From UBA668 sp966112835 (lineage in GTDB: Bacteria; Actinomycetota; Acidimicrobiia; Acidimicrobiales; Ilumatobacteraceae): a stretch of 9,559 bases of DNA. The stretch is from contig CBHWEI010000156.1 of the NCBI GenBank assembly GCA_966112835.1, positions 1 through 9,559 on the forward strand. Reading direction: 5' to 3'. A program made the translations under genes and the position numbers. This document shows positions 6,578 to 9,559 of this stretch, piece by piece (the stretch's first letter is position 1; each line of letters opens with the position of its first letter). The notes below the pieces were generated by a model. That model was not told where the DNA came from, ran no database searches, and saw only the letters and a program-made list of their open reading frames with translations.

Positions 6578-7147
6578 ATGACCTCCCGCCGAACGGTGGC
6601 CGTCGCGCTCGCGCTCGGCCTCGTCGTCCTCGCCGCGTGCAGCGACGACGGCGACTCCGCCGCCAGCACCAGCAGCCCCTCGGGCGTCACCATCTGCGAG
6701 CCCACGGGCACCGCCCAGAGCGCTGCCGACCTACCCGCCGTCGCCACCATCGACAAGGCCGTCGCCGACCTCGAGGCCAAGCTGGGCGGCCCGCAGCAGT
6801 ACTTCGAGATCAACGCCACCGCCCGCCTCGTGAACCTGTGGGTGGCCCTGAACGACGGCAAACTGGCCCAGCCCTGGCTGTGGGTGGACGGCGACCTGTC
6901 GTCGGAGGACGGAAAGGCAGCCTCGGGTGGCACGTTCGCGGCCGCCGACATGGACTTCGACCCCGACGCGGTGCTCACCAAGATCCGCGACGAGGTGCCC
7001 GACGCCATCCTGGAGACGTTCTACGTGCACGGCGACAGCAAGGGCGCCGTCCAGTACAGCGTGCTCACCTCGGCCCAGTGCGGCGGCGGGTTGGACGTGG
7101 TGGTGGGCCCCGACGGGGCCGTGAAGTCGGTCGACCCCGTGAACTGA
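6578..7147 (+). CDS. Putative secreted lipoprotein, unknown function
   Basis: 189 residues. MTSRR is followed by a hydrophobic stretch and the lipobox LAAC, with Cys21 as the lipid-modified residue after signal peptidase II cleavage. A Ser/Thr/Asp-rich linker (22-36) would tether the mature domain to the outer face of the membrane. The folded part (about 38-189) contains two further cysteines, Cys40 and Cys168, which could form a disulphide joining its ends. It has mixed helix and strand character with several WVAL/WLWVDGDL-like strands and a C-terminal VVVGPDGAVKSVDPV that looks like a beta hairpin. I do not recognise the family; no catalytic motif stands out. It starts 10 nt after the preceding membrane protein gene, and ftsK follows after 41 nt. 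The start is set by the signal peptide and by the upstream -10 box. Confidence 0.8.
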   Translation: MTSRRTVAVALALGLVVLAACSDDGDSAASTSSPSGVTICEPTGTAQSAADLPAVATIDKAVADLEAKLGGPQQYFEINATARLVNLWVALNDGKLAQPWLWVDGDLSSEDGKAASGGTFAAADMDFDPDAVLTKIRDEVPDAILETFYVHGDSKGAVQYSVLTSAQCGGGLDVVVGPDGAVKSVDPVN

Positions 7148-7175
7148 TTGCCCCCACCGGCGCGCGCCCCCTTGG

Positions 7176-7181
7176 TACCGT
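7176..7181 (+). promoter_or_regulatory. -10 box TACCGT, probable leaderless promoter of ftsK
   Basis: TACCGT ends 7 nt before the ATG at 7189 in a 41-nt gap without Shine-Dalgarno. No clear -35 is seen at normal distance; a TTGCCC at 7148-7153 is 22 nt away, too far for a standard promoter. The 10-nt palindrome GGCGCGCGCC lies at 7159-7168. Confidence 0.5.
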
Positions 7182-7188
7182 GGCGTCG

Positions 7189-9555
7189 ATGGCAACCCAG
7201 CCCCAACGCAAGCCGCGGTCCACACCGGCGGCCCCGGCGAAGCGTGCGGCCGCGCCTGCTCCCAGCCCTACCCGCCGTGAGCAGGCCTCCAGTGGGCTGC
7301 GCGAGGCCGTCGACGGCCGCGAGGACGAGTTCTGGGGCCTCGGCTTCATCGCCGTGGGTGTGCTGCTGGCGCTGGGCATCTGGTTCCAGGTGGCCGGGCC
7401 GTTCGGTCGCGGCGCCAACACGGTCGTCGGCTGGTTCACCGGCGTCGGCCGCTACCTCATGCCCGTCGTGCTCGTGGGCGTGGGCGTGGCCCTGGTCCGC
7501 AAGGGGCGCAGTGCCCACCGCTGGCGGCTGGCGCTCGGGTGGGGGCTGTCCGCCCTTGCCGTGCTGGGCGTGCTGCACGTGGTGCGCGGCCCGGAGGAGA
7601 TCTGGGGTGGGTTCGACACGCTCGGCCGCGCCGGTGGCTGGTTGGGTGCGCTCGTCGGCGAGCCGCTGCGCAGCCTGCTCGCCTCGGCGGGCGCCATCGT
7701 GGTGCTCGGCCTCATGTTCCTGGGTGGCGTGCTGCTCATCACCGGCAGCTCGGTGAAGACCGCGGCCGGCAACGTCTCCAAGAGCGTGTCGGCTGTCGCC
7801 GTGCCCGCAGGCCGGCGCATCAAGAAGGCGTTCAGCGACGTCTCCACGCTGAAGAGCGACCGCGAGGCCACGGGCGAACTGCCCACGCCGCAGGTGTACG
7901 ACTTCGCCCAGGACGACGACTTCGCCGCCGACGACGAGGCGCCGGCGAAGCCCAAGCGGGCCCGGGCGCCGAAGCCTTTGCCGCCGCCCATCGCCGGGCC
8001 CGGCGAGCAGGCCGCGCTCGACCTTGGCCCCGGTGCCGAGCGGGGGCAGTGGACGCTGCCGCCGGTCAGCTACCTCACCCTCAGCAACAACCAGGCCATC
8101 AACAAGGCCGAGATCGAGGCCCGCGGTCGCACGTTGGTCGAGAGCCTCGCCTCGCACGGCGTCGACACCAAGCTCGTCGGCATGACCGTGGGCCCCACGG
8201 TCACCCGGTTCGAGCTCGAGCTGGGCTCGGGCGTGAAGGTCGCCCGCATCACCAGCCTGAACCGCGACATCGCCTACGCCATGGCGGCCACCGACGTGCG
8301 CATCCTGGCGCCCATCCCCGGCCGCTCGGCCATCGGCGTCGAGGTGCCCAACCACACGCGCCAGCTGGTCAGCCTGGGCGACATCATGACGTCGGCCGAC
8401 GCCCGTGCCGCCACCAACCCGCTCGACGTGGCCATCGGCAAGGACATCGCCGGCCGGTCCATCTTCTTGAACCTGGCCACCACGCCGCACCTGCTCATCG
8501 CCGGTGCCACCGGTGCCGGTAAGTCCAGCGGCATCAACTGCATCATCTCGTCGTTGCTCATGCGCACCACACCGGACCAGGTGCGGCTCATCCTCATCGA
8601 CCCCAAGCAGGTCGAGATGGGGCAGTACAACAAGCTGCCGCACCTGCTCACCGCGCCGGTCACCAACCCGAAGAAGGCGGCCAACGCCCTGGGCTGGGCG
8701 GTGAAGGAGATGGAGCGTCGCTACGACCTGCTGTTCGAAGTGGGCTTCCGCGACATCCTGGGCTACAACGCCGCGTACGACCGGGGCGACCTGCACCGCG
8801 ACGCGCACGGCGAGGTCATCGTGCTCGCCGAGGGCGAGGAGCCCAAGTACGAGCGCCTGCCCTACATCGTCGTCGTGGTCGACGAGTTGAACGACCTCAT
8901 GATGGTCGCCGCCCGCGACGTGGAGGAGAGCATCACCCGCATCGCCCAGAAGGCGCGTGCGGTCGGTATCCACCTCATCGTCGCCACGCAGCGCCCCTCC
9001 GTGAACGTCATCACCGGCGTCATCAAGGCCAACATCCCGGCACGCATGGCGTTCGCCGTGTCGTCGCTCACCGACAGCCGCGTCATCCTCGACCAGCCCG
9101 GTGCCGAGAAGCTCGTCGGCAAGGGCGACATGCTGCTGCTGCCCGGCAACAGCAGCCACTCGCAACGTATCCAGGGTTGCTTCGTCAGCGAGGAAGAGGT
9201 CCGCAAGGTGGTGGCCCACTGGCGCCGCCAGGCCCCCGAGGTGGTGTACGTCAGCGGTGTCGAGGGCGAAGAAGACGGCCAGCTGGGTGCCGGCAACTTC
9301 GGTGGCAACGGCGCCGACGACGACGAGGACGAGGCGCTCATGCGGCAGGCCATGGAGCTGGTCGTGCGCAGCCAGCTGGGCAGCACGTCCATGCTGCAGC
9401 GCAAGCTGAAGGTGGGCTTCGCCCGCGCCGGTCGCATCATGGACCTGCTCGAGCAGCGCGGCGTGGTCGGCCCCAGCGAGGGCTCGAAGGCGCGCGAAGT
9501 GCACATGACCGTGGAGGAGTTCGAGCTCCTCCAGGAAGCACACCGCAACGGCTGA
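7189..9555 (+). CDS. ftsK: DNA translocase FtsK/SpoIIIE
   Basis: 788 residues, complete. FtsK pumps chromosomal DNA through the closing division septum. After a basic Pro/Ala-rich N-terminus (1-40) come four membrane helices (about 46-190). A short acidic then Lys/Pro-rich linker (about 238-270) leads to the alpha domain with GPTVTRFELELGSGVKV. The RecA-like motor has Walker A GATGAGKS (439-446, Lys445) and Walker B VVVDELNDLMM (Asp565, Glu566), followed by the conserved RAVGIHLIVATQRPSVNVITG and LDQPGAEKLVGKGDM segments. The last 75 residues form the gamma winged helix that reads polarity sequences on DNA, with STSMLQRKLKVGFARAGRIMDLL. The linker is much shorter than in E. coli, as usual for actinobacteria. 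Asn568 replaces the Ala common in DELADLMM. The start at 7189 fits the -10 box and the absence of FtsK-like residues further upstream. It lies downstream of dapA and rnj, as in mycobacteria. Confidence 0.96.
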   Translation: MATQPQRKPRSTPAAPAKRAAAPAPSPTRREQASSGLREAVDGREDEFWGLGFIAVGVLLALGIWFQVAGPFGRGANTVVGWFTGVGRYLMPVVLVGVGVALVRKGRSAHRWRLALGWGLSALAVLGVLHVVRGPEEIWGGFDTLGRAGGWLGALVGEPLRSLLASAGAIVVLGLMFLGGVLLITGSSVKTAAGNVSKSVSAVAVPAGRRIKKAFSDVSTLKSDREATGELPTPQVYDFAQDDDFAADDEAPAKPKRARAPKPLPPPIAGPGEQAALDLGPGAERGQWTLPPVSYLTLSNNQAINKAEIEARGRTLVESLASHGVDTKLVGMTVGPTVTRFELELGSGVKVARITSLNRDIAYAMAATDVRILAPIPGRSAIGVEVPNHTRQLVSLGDIMTSADARAATNPLDVAIGKDIAGRSIFLNLATTPHLLIAGATGAGKSSGINCIISSLLMRTTPDQVRLILIDPKQVEMGQYNKLPHLLTAPVTNPKKAANALGWAVKEMERRYDLLFEVGFRDILGYNAAYDRGDLHRDAHGEVIVLAEGEEPKYERLPYIVVVVDELNDLMMVAARDVEESITRIAQKARAVGIHLIVATQRPSVNVITGVIKANIPARMAFAVSSLTDSRVILDQPGAEKLVGKGDMLLLPGNSSHSQRIQGCFVSEEEVRKVVAHWRRQAPEVVYVSGVEGEEDGQLGAGNFGGNGADDDEDEALMRQAMELVVRSQLGSTSMLQRKLKVGFARAGRIMDLLEQRGVVGPSEGSKAREVHMTVEEFELLQEAHRNG

Positions 9556-9559
9556 ACCT

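Noticed and set aside
7159..7168. GGCGCGCGCC palindrome upstream of ftsK as an operator
   Set aside because: Alternating GC runs make such palindromes by chance in this base composition, and nothing else supports a binding site.
7021..9543. An 840-residue open frame antisense to ftsK
   Set aside because: Its composition (His, Asp, Val, Gly, Arg rich) is that of a reverse-strand shadow of a GC-rich gene. The sense frame is an unmistakable FtsK.
1..9559. CRISPR array, insertion sequence, prophage, tRNA/rRNA or toxin-antitoxin locus
   Set aside because: I saw no direct repeat array, transposase, integrase, terminal repeats or RNA gene signatures. Genes are closely packed housekeeping-type genes with uniform base composition.

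Overview
The window looks like ordinary chromosomal DNA from a high-GC actinobacterium. The neighbourhood dapA - rnj - (small envelope genes) - ftsK, the codon bias towards G/C in third positions and the actinobacterial style of the FtsK protein all point that way. An Acidimicrobiia-type lineage (Ilumatobacter-like) is my best guess, but it rests on remembered protein style and was not checked by a search. I saw no mobile elements, CRISPR arrays, rRNA or tRNA genes.

Left part: the 3' end of a diiron ferritin-like/R2-like protein gene (+, 1-717, cut by the window edge) converges on a two-gene minus-strand unit. That unit is an APC-superfamily amino-acid permease (1185-2741) followed after 2 nt by a universal stress protein (742-1182). 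Each of these two genes has a clear Shine-Dalgarno sequence.

Middle part: a 148-nt divergent intergenic region (2742-2889) carries a 16-nt palindrome and a second inverted repeat that brackets a promoter -10 box. To its right lies a tight operon on the plus strand: an uncharacterised winged-helix protein (2890-3510), dihydrodipicolinate synthase dapA (3510-4403) and ribonuclease J (4403-6064). Both junctions are TGATG stop/start overlaps.

Right part: two small envelope proteins follow, an exported single-pass membrane protein (6178-6567) and a lipoprotein (6578-7147). The complete DNA translocase gene ftsK (7189-9555) ends just before the window edge.

The most interesting signal is regulatory. 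Every plus-strand gene in the window that does not overlap its predecessor and whose start is visible (2890, 6178, 6578, 7189) has a TANNNT hexamer ending 7-8 nt before its ATG and no Shine-Dalgarno. This is the signature expected of leaderless mRNAs. The permease and the stress protein have Shine-Dalgarno sequences, and the operon-internal dapA and rnj starts use stop/start overlaps (dapA with a Shine-Dalgarno-like stretch). I found no convincing new multi-gene biological system. The unknown winged-helix gene at the head of the dapA-rnj operon is the best candidate for new biology.
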